Shown here piece after piece: positions 1-7,178 of a DNA stretch of 22,039 bases (positions are counted from its first letter, which is position 1; the number at the start of each line of letters is the position of its first letter). A model generated the notes under the pieces. It did no database searches. It worked only from the letters and a program-made list of their open reading frames with translations, and had not been told where the DNA came from. The position numbers were made by a program, and so were the translations under genes. The stretch spans positions 1 through 22,039 of the forward strand of contig CAYQJC010000007.1 of NCBI GenBank assembly GCA_964417825.1, in the 5' to 3' direction. This DNA comes from CAYQJC01 sp964417825 (GTDB taxonomy: Bacteria; Patescibacteriota; Minisyncoccia; Minisyncoccales; CG1-02-41-26).

Positions 1-225
1 ATACTCTTTATACTCTTTATGACGCAAAGTAGGCCCGGGAGCATCAAAACAAGAAGCTACAAAATCGGGCTTGAATTCTTTTAAGGCCTTTAAAAAAACT
101 AACAAAAACCCATAGACCCCATTAACAAGTTCCCCCTTTTTAGTGGTTAAAGGGGGTAAAGCATGAAAAGCTCGATGAATTAAAGAATTGCTATCAATAA
201 TAATTAAGCGTTTTTTTTGAATCAT
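1..225 (-). CDS. polA: DNA polymerase I, N-terminal 5'-3' exonuclease part (partial)
   Basis: The first 75 codons of a gene that runs off the left edge. The translation begins MIQKKRLIIIDSNSLIHRAF and continues with GVYGF and FDAPGPTLRHKEYKEY, the typical opening of the PolA flap/5'-3' exonuclease domain: the metal-binding Asp in IIDSNSLIHRAF (D11), then the helical GVYGF segment and the xFDxxxPTxRH motif. The family's role is removal of RNA primers and repair synthesis. The ATG at 223-225 overlaps the stop of the upstream histidine kinase by four bases (ATGA), which indicates translational coupling and fixes the start. Whether the polymerase domain follows or this is a stand-alone exonuclease cannot be seen. 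Confidence 0.9.
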   Translation of the reverse strand, partial: MIQKKRLIIIDSNSLIHRAFHALPPLTTKKGELVNGVYGFLLVFLKALKEFKPDFVASCFDAPGPTLRHKEYKEY

Positions 226-2411
226 TTTATCGGCAACTCCACATAAAAAGTAGATCCTCTTCCTTTGCCGGGAGATTCGGCCCAAATTTTTCCTTTATGT
301 AAATCTAGGTATTTTTTAGCTACATAAAGGCCGAGTCCTGCTCCCTCAATAAAGAGATTAATTCCTGCTGACCCTCGAGAAAAACCTTCAAAAATTTGTT
401 TTTGTTCACTTTTGGTCAACCCCTCCCCAGTGTCTTTTACCGAGATTAAAATTGAATTTGGCTTCTTTTTAAGAGCGATCTCGATTTTCCCTTTTTTAGT
501 ATATCTTAGGGCATTGTCCAACAAATTTAAGATGACCTGTTGAATTTTAAGAGGGTCAATATTAACCATTGGAAGAGGAGTTTTTGGTTTTTTAAAAACT
601 AACTTTAAGTTCTTTTTTTGGGCTTCGAGCTTTATCTCTTCATAACAAATTTGGATTAACTCTTCTATCTTTGTTGGAGACTTTTGAAACTCCATTTTGC
701 CAAGCTCAATCCTTGAAATATTAAGCAAATCATTGACTATTCTGATAAGACGCGCATTTGATTGGAAAACGTTTTCTAAAGCTTTTTTTGTTTTTTGGGG
801 GATTTGACCATAATCACCTTCTAAAATCATTGAGATATAACCTTTAATGGAGGTTAAAGGAGTCCTCAATTGATGGGAAGCCATTGAAATAAACTCCGAT
901 TTTGCTTTATCCAAAGTTTTTAATTCTTCATAAGCCTTTCTTAATTCTTTAGTTTTTTCTTCTACTTTTTCCTGAAGAAGCTGAGAAAAATCTTTAATCT
1001 GGTCGTATAATCTAGCATTGTCTAGAGCAATCGAAGCTTGAGAAGAAAGAGTGGTTAGAAGTTCCAGATCTTGTTGAGAATAAGAGTCGCGAGAAATTTT
1101 ATTCCCGAGCACAATTAAACCAATAATTTTCCCCTCCCTTAAAAGTGGCAAACACAAAACTGCCTCAATCTTTTTCATATTCTCTTTCAACCTCTCAAGA
1201 TTTCTTTTTTCTTTTTCGTCCTTGGTATCTCTAATAAGAAGATTAATTTCTTCATAAACCAGGGGTTTTTGGCTTTTTTCGAGGTATCTGGTTAAAAAAT
1301 TATCTTTTACCAGAGAAATTCCATTCTCTTCCCTGAAGCCAATGTTTTTTATAATCTTATAATCTCCAGTTTCTGGCTCTCTCAAGAGAATAACTGTTCT
1401 GTCTAACTTCATTGTCCTAATTAAGGTGCTAGTGATTAAAGTAGCTAATCTTTTTAAGTCTAAAACTTGGGTTAATCGCTTTCCTAACTCAGTTAAAACT
1501 TTTTGGTAGGAATAGAAAGTGTAATAAAAATACTTTGAGGCTAATTTTTCAAAAAACCAGAAAAGGAGTTTAAAAAGTAAAATAGCAATGATAATTAATA
1601 AGGGAAAAAAGGTATTGAAAGAAATTGGCTGAGCAAGTTGGTTGTTTAAAAATATTAAAAGAAACCCCACCCCAATCACCGCCAGGAAACTAAAAACATA
1701 AATCGCTCCCCTGCCTAAGACGAACCGGATGTTCATTAAACGGTATCTTGCTATCGCATAAGCGAGAATAAATGGGTAAAGAAAAACTAAAAAGTTTCCA
1801 TAAGGAGGGAACGGAATGCCATACCAAAGAGGAAAATTAGTTGCTCCTCCTCCAAATCCAATTCCTATCGCTAAGAGAATGTATTTTATTTGCTCATGAA
1901 CATGACCTCTTGATGTTTTATAAACCTTTAGAAGTTCATAGCAAGCATAACCTACCATTCCCAAATAACCAAAAACAAGATAAACATGGTATAAAGGTCC
2001 TGGTTCTGGCCACCAAGGAAAGAAAAGTTGTGGTTTTATATTTTTTATATAAAAAGAACTAAAACTGAACGAAGCTAAAAAGAATGTGAAAATGTATCCA
2101 ATAATAAGTATTGTTTTCCGCCTTTTTTGAAGATCAAGCAAGGTTAATATCCAATGGAGGAAAGTTATGGGAATAAAAGTCGATCCTAAGCTAAGAAGAT
2201 GAACCCAAAACAAAGCCAATTGTTTCTCTCTACTTAAAAGCCAAAAACCATAACTGAACGACCAAACAACTAAAGAAAGAGTCATTAACCCGAAAGTCCT
2301 GTTAATTAGCCTTTTAGGATTTTTAAAAAAAACTAAACCTCCAAAAATGGCCCCTGAAATTCCGTTTATAAAACCAGATAAAGCAAAGAGGTTCATAGTA
2401 AAAATAAGCAC
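222..2411 (-). CDS. Membrane sensor histidine kinase (7TM-GAF-HisKA-HATPase)
   Basis: A 729-aa sensor kinase. Residues about 1-285 form eight or nine hydrophobic segments resembling the 7TM sensor region seen in some histidine kinases. Residues about 300-470 form a GAF-like domain, followed by a short coiled coil (470-505). The H-box ASHQLRTPLT has the phosphoacceptor His513. The ATPase domain shows the N box NLLDNALRYT (629-638), the G1 box DTGEG (660-664) and the G2 box GAGLGL (690-695). The called start is GTG at 2411, but ATG at 2396 (MNLFALSG) is equally possible; neither has a clear Shine-Dalgarno. The gene begins directly after the methyltransferase terminator, and its stop overlaps the polA start. 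No response regulator is encoded in the window, so the partner and signal are unknown. Confidence 0.9.
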   Translation of the reverse strand: MLIFTMNLFALSGFINGISGAIFGGLVFFKNPKRLINRTFGLMTLSLVVWSFSYGFWLLSREKQLALFWVHLLSLGSTFIPITFLHWILTLLDLQKRRKTILIIGYIFTFFLASFSFSSFYIKNIKPQLFFPWWPEPGPLYHVYLVFGYLGMVGYACYELLKVYKTSRGHVHEQIKYILLAIGIGFGGGATNFPLWYGIPFPPYGNFLVFLYPFILAYAIARYRLMNIRFVLGRGAIYVFSFLAVIGVGFLLIFLNNQLAQPISFNTFFPLLIIIAILLFKLLFWFFEKLASKYFYYTFYSYQKVLTELGKRLTQVLDLKRLATLITSTLIRTMKLDRTVILLREPETGDYKIIKNIGFREENGISLVKDNFLTRYLEKSQKPLVYEEINLLIRDTKDEKEKRNLERLKENMKKIEAVLCLPLLREGKIIGLIVLGNKISRDSYSQQDLELLTTLSSQASIALDNARLYDQIKDFSQLLQEKVEEKTKELRKAYEELKTLDKAKSEFISMASHQLRTPLTSIKGYISMILEGDYGQIPQKTKKALENVFQSNARLIRIVNDLLNISRIELGKMEFQKSPTKIEELIQICYEEIKLEAQKKNLKLVFKKPKTPLPMVNIDPLKIQQVILNLLDNALRYTKKGKIEIALKKKPNSILISVKDTGEGLTKSEQKQIFEGFSRGSAGINLFIEGAGLGLYVAKKYLDLHKGKIWAESPGKGRGSTFYVELPIK

Positions 2412-2415
2412 AAAT

Positions 2416-2459
2416 TAAAAACCCTGGGAAACTTATTAAATTTTATCATTTCCCAGGGT
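2416..2459 (-). terminator. Rho-independent terminator of the methyltransferase gene
   Basis: An 11-bp perfect stem (ACCCTGGGAAA at 2421-2431 with TTTCCCAGGGT at 2449-2459) has a 17-nt AT-rich loop and is followed on the minus strand by a TTTTT run. It starts two bases after the methyltransferase stop, and it separates that gene from the kinase downstream. Confidence 0.85.
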
Positions 2460-2460
2460 A

Positions 2461-3357
2461 TTAAGCAATTTCTGGTTTAAATACTTTATTCACCCAAACC
2501 TGCCTCGCAAAAGTTTTCCTCCATATAAATCCTCTAAAGCCAATTTGAGTAAGCAGCATTTCCAATTCCTCCTTAGAAAGAAATGTATAAACCCCTTTTT
2601 TTCCTTTTTTCTGAATCCCTAGTGCGTGTTTTAAAATTCTCGTTCCTTGGAGAATTCTTGTAATATCTTTATGGACGATATATGCATATATATTTAACAT
2701 ATCAGGCAGAGAAGCAACAAATACCCATTGAAAATGCACATTCTTTTGTGGGGTTGACCATACCATATGTCCTCCTGGTTTTAAAATCCGATACATTTCT
2801 TCAAGCACCCTCTTAAGAGCCTCGTTTCCTGTGTATCCCTCGAAATCTATAACGTAGGGCAGAACCAAATTAGCTACAATCCCATCAAAATAATCATCTG
2901 GAAAAGGAAGTCTTTCGCCAATATTAGCATAGACAAGCTCTAATGGGAGAGGTTTGTTGACTTTTTTCAGAGTTTCTCTCGCAGGTTTTAAAACGATATC
3001 TATCCCAATTATCTTCTTAACCTTTCTTCTTGATTTTTCCCAAATCAACTGGCTCATCTTTGCTGGACCACATCCTATATCTAACCAGATATCTCCTCGC
3101 TTAGGCTCAATCAGTTTCTCGATAGTTCTGCTCAGATTGTAATAAGGACGAGCTTTTTCCAGATTAAAATAAATCTCAGCATACTCTTCCCAAAACCTCA
3201 GCTCTTCTTTCCACCTTGCAAGTCTTTCTCGGGTTTCTAAATCCAGTTCATCTCGGTTAAGAAAGTCTTCGATATCTTCCGAAGTTAATTCTTCATTCCT
3301 TATCCCGTCTCTTATTAATCCGTAAAGGCCCACTTTATTTTTTGCTTTTATTTTCAC
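2461..3357 (-). CDS. Class I SAM-dependent methyltransferase
   Basis: A 298-aa protein with a Rossmann methyltransferase core: motif I LDIGCGPAK (92-100), the acidic end of strand 2 in IIGIDIV (116-122), motif II/III around LPFPDDYFDGIVANLVL (150-166) and the post-motif RILKPGGHMVWSTP (190-202). A helical, charged N-terminal extension of about 75 residues precedes the core. The GTG start at 3355-3357 follows a perfect AAAGGAGGTGA Shine-Dalgarno. It has its own promoter, which shares a 29-bp identical block with the promoter of the peptide/radical SAM operon at 8858-8885, and it is closed by a terminator. The substrate is unknown. Co-regulation suggests peptide tailoring, but a small-molecule target is equally possible from the sequence alone. 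Confidence 0.88.
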   Translation of the reverse strand: MKIKAKNKVGLYGLIRDGIRNEELTSEDIEDFLNRDELDLETRERLARWKEELRFWEEYAEIYFNLEKARPYYNLSRTIEKLIEPKRGDIWLDIGCGPAKMSQLIWEKSRRKVKKIIGIDIVLKPARETLKKVNKPLPLELVYANIGERLPFPDDYFDGIVANLVLPYVIDFEGYTGNEALKRVLEEMYRILKPGGHMVWSTPQKNVHFQWVFVASLPDMLNIYAYIVHKDITRILQGTRILKHALGIQKKGKKGVYTFLSKEELEMLLTQIGFRGFIWRKTFARQVWVNKVFKPEIA

Positions 3358-3390
3358 TTTTTCTCACCTCCTTTATTTAATTTTTAATTT

Positions 3391-3412
3391 AGCTGGTAAA
3401 TTTTTACCAGCT
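3391..3412 (-). promoter_or_regulatory. 5'-terminal hairpin in the methyltransferase leader
   Basis: The sequence AGCTGGTAAA ... TTTACCAGCT forms an 8-10-bp stem with a very short loop. From the position of the -10 box the transcript should begin at about 3412, so the mRNA would start with this hairpin. The peptide operon has a hairpin in the same place with unrelated stem sequence, so the structure rather than the sequence is kept. Transcript stabilisation or control by a ligand or protein is possible. Confidence 0.6.
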
Positions 3413-3418
3413 GTTTTC

Positions 3419-3457
3419 ATAATACCAAGATTTAAATTTTTGTCAAATTTTCTGACA
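3419..3457 (-). promoter_or_regulatory. Sigma70-type promoter with palindromic operator-like site (methyltransferase)
   Basis: On the minus strand TTGACA (3441-3446), a 16-bp spacer and TATTAT (3419-3424) form a good promoter. The -35 box lies inside the 17-bp near-palindrome TGTCAGAAAATTTGACA (3441-3457), which extends as T/A-paired flanks. The same palindrome lies at the same place in the promoter at 8858-8896. A site covering the -35 box is a classic position for a repressor operator; the regulator is not identified. Confidence 0.7.
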
Positions 3458-3466
3458 AAATTTATT
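3438..3466. repeat. 29-bp repeat, copy 1 (identical to 8877-8905)
   Basis: All 29 bases are identical to 8877-8905, and both copies contain the operator-like palindrome and the -35 box. Similarity continues more loosely upstream on the minus strand (CAATTTT, then GGGAATAA or GCCAATAA). A duplicated promoter region is the simplest explanation. Confidence 0.85.
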
Positions 3467-3530
3467 GGCAATTAAAAAATTGTCTGAATCTCGAGCCTGG
3501 CGCTTTTCAAAACAAGATTTTATTTCAAAC

Positions 3531-3547
3531 CATCTGACATTTTCTAC
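3531..3547. repeat. Short intergenic repeat, copy 1 (matches 6262-6278)
   Basis: The 17-bp core CATCTGACATTTTCTAC matches 6262-6278 with one mismatch. Looser similarity covers about 30 bases to the left in each copy (CTTTTCAAAACAAG versus CTTTCAAGAATAA). The IS481-like remnant begins right after this copy, so it appears to have inserted into the repeat. Confidence 0.6.
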
Positions 3548-3549
3548 CG

Positions 3550-4278
3550 TGTACTGGTTCATATGATATTATCCACCTAAGGGGTCTTTAAAAAGAGATG
3601 AGAGGTAAGTATTCTGGACATTGTATGACAGTATACGGGGTTATTGTTCCTAAACTTTACTCTATCTCTTCTTGGATAGAGAAAACTCAAAGGTTAACTC
3701 AGAAAGCTAAATACAGATTAAAGGTAGTTGATTGGTAAAGATTTCATAGAAAGAATATCTCTTTAACTGCCAGACATTTTGGTTTAACCAGATATACTGT
3801 TCGTTCTTGGGTATGTTTTAACCAAGCAGAGGGTATTGAATATCTATCCTTCTGAATCATCAATGGAGTAAAGTTTTTAAAAGAATGTTTGAAAGAGTTT
3901 CCTTTTTCTATTAGAGCTATCCAAACTGACAATGGTTCTTCTTTCCAGAAAGAGTTTGAAAGAGAATGTAAAGAACTAAATATTCCTCATTACTTCATCT
4001 ATCCTCGCTCACCTAAATAACAGAGTTATGTTGAGATATCTCACAAAGCTGATGAACAAGAGTTCTATCAACAAGGTAAAGTATGTTCTTTACTTGAGGT
4101 TATGAGAAAAGAGATTAAAGAATGGCAGAATACTTGGAACAATGTTAGACCTCATCAGGCACTTAATTACCTAACTCCCAGAGACTACTTCCAAAAGTGG
4201 CAGAAAGGTCAATTACCAACTAAAGATATTATCGCTTTACAAACCTAAGAGTGGGCAATATCTATCTGAACCTAGACA
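3550..4278 (+). mobile_element. Decayed IS481-like insertion sequence
   Basis: A 729-bp remnant. The left end begins TGTACTGGTTCATATGATAT (3550) and the inverted right end begins TGTCTAGGTTCAGATAGATA (ending 4278). These share GGTTCA-AT-GATATT and start with TGT, as IS481-family ends do. Inside is a broken integrase-type transposase. Complete members are about 1 kb, so roughly 300 bp are missing. No target-site duplication is clear (ACCG on the left, GTTG on the right). Confidence 0.7.
3598..4248 (+). pseudogene. IS481/IS3-type transposase pseudogene (HTH plus partial rve integrase)
   Basis: A single frame of 217 codons from ATG to TAA is collinear with a DDE integrase but is interrupted by three stops: TAA after VVDW, TGA after EYLSF and TAA after PRSPK. 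The first part encodes a helix-turn-helix (NISLTARHFGLTRYTVRSW). The second encodes the rve core: the second catalytic Asp in IQTDNGSSF, the Glu in SYVEISHKADEQEF (family consensus VERSHK), and the C-terminal WNNVRPHQALNYLTP. The stretch that should carry the first catalytic Asp is deleted between the HTH part and IINGVKFLKE. The element cannot move by itself. Confidence 0.88.
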
Positions 4279-4424
4279 GTTGGCTGTAAACAAACTCCAC
4301 GTTGCCGGGATACGTGGGTACATGGGTGGAAGTGTGTGAGTAGATGTAATACTGATAAGCAGATTAACACATTCTGGGAAGGAAATAAAAACAGATCCAA
4401 TTTTAAGGACCTCAAGAGAAAAGC
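4279..4424. other. Gap between IS remnant and HExxH gene
   Basis: This is the right part of the gene-poor stretch 3358-4424, whose other contents are the methyltransferase promoter, the repeat and the IS remnant listed above. Between 4279 and 4384 no coding frame, RNA signature or repeat is seen. Confidence 0.5.
4385..4412 (-). terminator. Weak terminator after the first HExxH gene
   Basis: On the minus strand AGGTCC (4407-4412) pairs with GGATCT (4393-4398), including one G-U pair. The loop has 8 nt and TTTTTATTT follows. It lies about 13 bases after the stop of the metallopeptidase-like gene. The stem is short. Confidence 0.4.
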
Positions 4425-4904
4425 CTAAATAGAAGGGGTGTTTTCTAAAATTCTTAAAATTGTATTAACAATATTTTCTTTCTGATGATAAGAAATATGA
4501 TATCTGAGAACGAACGGTTCCACCATAATGTGGGTCATCTCGTGCATAATAGTATCTATAGGATTAAGGCGGGTATTAAGATTAATAGTGACAGTGTGCC
4601 TGTTAAAACTATAAAATCCAAGCGGTCCGTAATTTGAGATCTCAACTACAAATTTAGTTTCTAAAGGTTCGTGAAAGAAAGTCAATAGGCGTTGTGTAAA
4701 ATCCTTCTTTTTATCCCATGCTTGTTCAACTTTTTCTCTAAATATTTCGTATTTTTTAATATCATATTCTTCTTCAACAGTTTTCACTGGTAAACTAAAA
4801 TTTATCTTATTATCTTTCAAAAACTTGATGTTTTTAAGCGTCATCCTTACAATTTCTTTTTCACGATCAACAGTATTAATGACAAATTTTACATTTTGGG
4901 ACAT
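4425..4904 (-). CDS. Putative HExxH zinc metallopeptidase (island copy 1)
   Basis: A 159-aa protein of no family I can name. It has HEMTH at 121-125 (zinc ligands His121 and His125, catalytic Glu122) after a strand-like NRHTVTINLNTRLNP segment; Glu143 in HQKEN may be a third ligand. The frame is open back to 4940, but I choose ATG at 4904. There AAAGG precedes the start, and the N-terminus MSQNVKFVIN then lines up with MPQIKFKLN of the second HExxH protein at 6427-7122. The first part has no signal peptide. It follows the frameshifted radical SAM gene and overlaps the 37-aa ORF by 29 bases. A role in cutting a modified peptide is inferred from context only. Confidence 0.7.
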   Translation of the reverse strand: MSQNVKFVINTVDREKEIVRMTLKNIKFLKDNKINFSLPVKTVEEEYDIKKYEIFREKVEQAWDKKKDFTQRLLTFFHEPLETKFVVEISNYGPLGFYSFNRHTVTINLNTRLNPIDTIMHEMTHIMVEPFVLRYHISYHQKENIVNTILRILENTPSI

Positions 4905-4989
4905 ATTGGAGACCTTTAGGTAATTGTTCGGGTCGAGCATCAGAAAGATTTAATAAACGTAAAAAGTTCTCTATTCTAGTTCTACGCAT
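4876..4989 (-). CDS. Small 37-aa ORF ending in Cys-x-x-Cys-His, candidate peptide substrate
   Basis: A short frame from ATG (4987-4989) to TAA. Its product starts MRRTRIENFLRLLNLSDA and ends VPKCKICH. It has a near-perfect Shine-Dalgarno (AAAGGAGGTG, 9 nt before the ATG), better than most in the window, lying inside the 3' end of the radical SAM gene whose stop it overlaps. It begins with MRR-RI, as does the 55-aa Cys-rich peptide at 8607-8774, and it is basic with Cys near the C-terminus. This fits a second precursor peptide. Against this, it overlaps the next gene's start and is very short. It could also be a translational-coupling leader, or the displaced N-terminus of the HExxH gene. Confidence 0.45.
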   Translation of the reverse strand: MRRTRIENFLRLLNLSDARPEQLPKGLQYVPKCKICH

Positions 4990-6057
4990 AATCCTTCACC
5001 TCCTTTCTTCTTGTTGCTTTTTTGATTGGTCGGATAAGTTCTTCGGGTTTATAGACAGACCAACGCAAGGGACATCCACCTCCGCATTCCGAATACCAAT
5101 CACAATCTTTACATTTAACAGAAGGATAGCATCCCATACGGTCATAGAACTTTCTAATTTTGGGGGTGTTTAAGCATGCTAAAAGTGATTGTCCATCGTC
5201 GAAATCTTCTCTATATCGAGCTATAGGGTAATCAAAAAGCGCATTACACATAATAAGATTACCTTCCTCGTCAAAAATTATTCCTTGCCGTTTAAGTAGA
5301 TGACAAACACTCAAAAGCTGATTTTTCTGTTTCAGTTCTTGAATAAATTCTAGGGGCCAAAGACAAAAGGGTAACATCATCTCAAACACAATATGTCCAT
5401 TTGTTAGGCTTTCAAGTTTTGGATAATCCCTCAAAATATTTTTCACTAGCTTGTCTGGAGGCACCATATAAGTAGAATCAGGCCGATCATGGTTAAATAC
5501 CACGGAACAAAAATCAATTTTTACTGAAGCTGCTCCACAATCCACCGCAAATTGTACCATATCTACCAAATTATCAATATAAAACGTGTTATAGGTGATA
5601 CTTACTTGTGCACCTATCTCTGTGATAGCACGAACAATACCTCTTTTAATTAGCCTGAAATTACTAACTCCAGCAACTTCTCGTAACTGAGAAGCCGTCG
5701 AAGCCTTAAGCGATAATGCTATTTTAGTGTTGGGGCATTGTCTGTATCGCTCCCAAAATCTCTCATTCCCAAAACTGCTCCCATTAGTAATTAGAATACT
5801 TTCCAACCCCTCTTTTACACAAAATTCATTGAAGCGTAATAACGGTGCCCATAATGTTGGTTCTCCTCCTATGAGAAGCAATCTATTTACCCAATCTGTT
5901 GCAGAAGAACAGCCAGAGTTTTGGCAAATTCGTAAGACATCTCTTTTTTAGAACTATAACCTGTCCCTTCAGCATAACACCATTTACAGCGGAAATTACA
6001 CCTCCGATTTACTGTTAACCAAGCTGCTCTAGGCTTTATCTGATTTATGTTTTCCAC
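4982..6057 (-). pseudogene. Radical SAM/SPASM peptide-maturase-like gene broken by one-base deletion
   Basis: Two frames join into a complete radical SAM enzyme of 358 aa. Part one starts at GTG 6057 after AAGGAGGGAGG and encodes 56 residues, including the cluster motif CNFRCKWC (C20, C24, C27), then hits TAA at 5887-5889. Part two continues in another frame with VNRLLLIGGEPTLW and runs to 4982. A lost G in the run at 5890-5892 (GGGG to GGG) restores QQIG-VNRLLLIGGEPT exactly. The C-terminal SPASM domain shows CX13GX4C (C252, C271) and CX2CX5CX3C (C316, C319, C325, C329), but I see no final Cys. It may be a genuine pseudogene, a programmed shift or an assembly error. The frame downstream is otherwise clean. 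Substrate inferred as a peptide. Confidence 0.85.
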
Positions 6058-6115
6058 TTTTCCTCCCTCCTTATGAAATTTTTAATTAAACTGATTTTAT
6101 TATTCACTTCTCTCC

Positions 6116-6143
6116 AGAATAAGAAAATTAAACACTTTGTCAA
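6116..6143 (-). promoter_or_regulatory. Promoter of the frameshifted radical SAM gene
   Basis: On the minus strand TTGACA (6138-6143), a 16-bp spacer and TATTCT (6116-6121). The 16-bp spacing equals that of the two other island promoters. The palindrome is only partly kept (ATAGAAAGCTTGACA). The leader shares an AATTAAAAATT-TAAGGAGG block with the other two leaders. Confidence 0.6.
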
Positions 6144-6261
6144 GCTTTCTATGTAAATAACCCCGTACATTCCAAACAAATAGGGTTGGCCAAGAATAAA
6201 CAGCTAAAATTGCCCGGGTTTTCAGGCATAGCCTCTTTCAAGAATAATTTTCTACTAAAAT

Positions 6262-6278
6262 CATTTGACATTTTCTAC
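6262..6278. repeat. Short intergenic repeat, copy 2 (matches 3531-3547)
   Basis: CATTTGACATTTTCTAC differs from 3531-3547 at one base. This copy is not interrupted by an insertion sequence, so it may show the empty site of the remnant at 3550. Confidence 0.55.
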
Positions 6279-6390
6279 AGGTGTAGATTTTTTCAAATGG
6301 ATTTCTTTAGGCTCTGGTTTTTAAGGTTCTGGTTTTTAGCTCTTTTCTCTAAAATCGAAAATGCCCAATTTTCAGACAGAAACCCCTTAA

Positions 6391-6420
6391 AAGTTTGTAA
6401 AGTAATTTCTGACTAAAATG
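6391..6420. repeat. Short intergenic repeat (matches 8950-8977)
   Basis: AAAGTAATTTCTGACTAAAAT here corresponds to the same string with TTG and GAG variants at 8957-8977, and looser similarity extends to the left. It lies at the downstream edge of the second HExxH gene, while the other copy is upstream of the peptide promoter. Confidence 0.5.
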
Positions 6421-6426
6421 TTAAAT

Positions 6427-7122
6427 CTAACAAATTTCTAAAAATGTGCTAATTAATTTATCAACATCTTTTGAAGATTTCCAGATTCTTTTGGCTTTTT
6501 TAATTTCTTCTTTAAGGGCAGGGTAATCAAATTTTTCTACTTTGTTTGGGGCAAATTTTGATAAAGGTCTAAAAGAGAACAGGACAGAATTAAAAACTTC
6601 AGAAACCTTCCAAAGTTTTTCTTCTGAAATCTTTTTGCGATCTTTCTTAAATTTCTTTTCAAAATAGTCATAAAAAATGAAATGTAAAAGTTCATGAGCA
6701 GTAACATACACTACCCCGGCTGGATGCTTGTAATATACCTGGAAAGTTTTGTCTTTAAGATTCCTCGGGTTGCAATTGAAAATAGAAAGGTAGCCAATAT
6801 ATTTTCCTTTTGGCCAAGGATAGTTTTTGAAAATTTTAGCTATTGAATTAAAAAACTCTTTTTCTTTCTTTCTCCATTCTCTATTAAATTCTTGAGTTAT
6901 ATTCTGAAGTTGAGGGCGATGAATTTGATAAAAGTTATCAATATAATCAGAAATCAACTTTTTTCTTTTTTCTCTTTGTTTAATACTCCGTGCCAAAGCT
7001 AGTTTCGGATGATCTTTTATAATTCCTTTACCAAAATCTATCCCTCCTCCTTTCAAAAATAGAAAACTATTAGCCACTTTTTTATCTAAATTCTTATTCA
7101 ATTTGAATTTTATTTGTGGCAT
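6427..7122 (-). CDS. Putative HExxH zinc metallopeptidase (island copy 2)
   Basis: A 231-aa, Lys-rich protein without signal peptide. HELLH lies at 143-147 in the context HPAGVVYVTAHELLHFIFYD. A downstream ISEEKLWKVSEV segment (165-176) could give a third Glu ligand. I cannot assign a named family; fold and function are inferred from the HExxH motif. ATG at 7122 is close to AAGAA and a possible -10 TATAAT 10-15 bases upstream, so it may have a short-leader promoter of its own in addition to read-through past the hairpin at 7146-7178. It lies directly downstream of the intact radical SAM gene, in the same order as copy 1 and its radical SAM gene. Confidence 0.72.
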   Translation of the reverse strand: MPQIKFKLNKNLDKKVANSFLFLKGGGIDFGKGIIKDHPKLALARSIKQREKRKKLISDYIDNFYQIHRPQLQNITQEFNREWRKKEKEFFNSIAKIFKNYPWPKGKYIGYLSIFNCNPRNLKDKTFQVYYKHPAGVVYVTAHELLHFIFYDYFEKKFKKDRKKISEEKLWKVSEVFNSVLFSFRPLSKFAPNKVEKFDYPALKEEIKKAKRIWKSSKDVDKLISTFLEIC

Positions 7123-7140
7123 TTCTTGATTATATCAAAT

Positions 7141-7178
7141 TAAAAATACCCTCTCCAAATTTCTTAGGGAGAGGGTAT
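7141..7178 (-). terminator. Terminator after the intact radical SAM gene
   Basis: An 11-bp perfect stem (ATACCCTCTCC at 7146-7156 with GGAGAGGGTAT at 7168-7178), followed on the minus strand by TTTTTAATTT. The stem begins at the last base of the stop codon. It would reduce transcription into the second HExxH gene. Confidence 0.8.

Larger units (their letters stand above)
6058..6426. other. 369-bp intergenic region between the two radical SAM modules
   Basis: It contains the promoter of the frameshifted radical SAM gene (6116-6143) and two short repeats (6262-6278 and 6391-6420). A minus-strand fragment YTCRKCQMILVENYS ends at a stop in the first repeat and could be a zinc-ribbon gene relic. 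The longer plus-strand frame at 6186-6416 has no ribosome binding site and looks like chance. Confidence 0.5.

Noticed and set aside
3598..4248. Recoding of stop codons in the transposase frame
   Set aside because: Both TAA and TGA interrupt the frame and every other gene uses the standard code, so decay is the simpler reading.
4905..4940. N-terminal extension MLDPNNYLKVSN of the first HExxH protein
   Set aside because: The start at 4940 lacks a Shine-Dalgarno, while the internal ATG at 4904 matches the start of the homologous protein at 7122; the extension lies in the 37-aa ORF region.
6186..6416. 76-aa plus-strand ORF in the intergenic region
   Set aside because: No ribosome binding site, Phe-rich low-complexity translation, and it covers repeats and the opposite-strand promoter upstream area.
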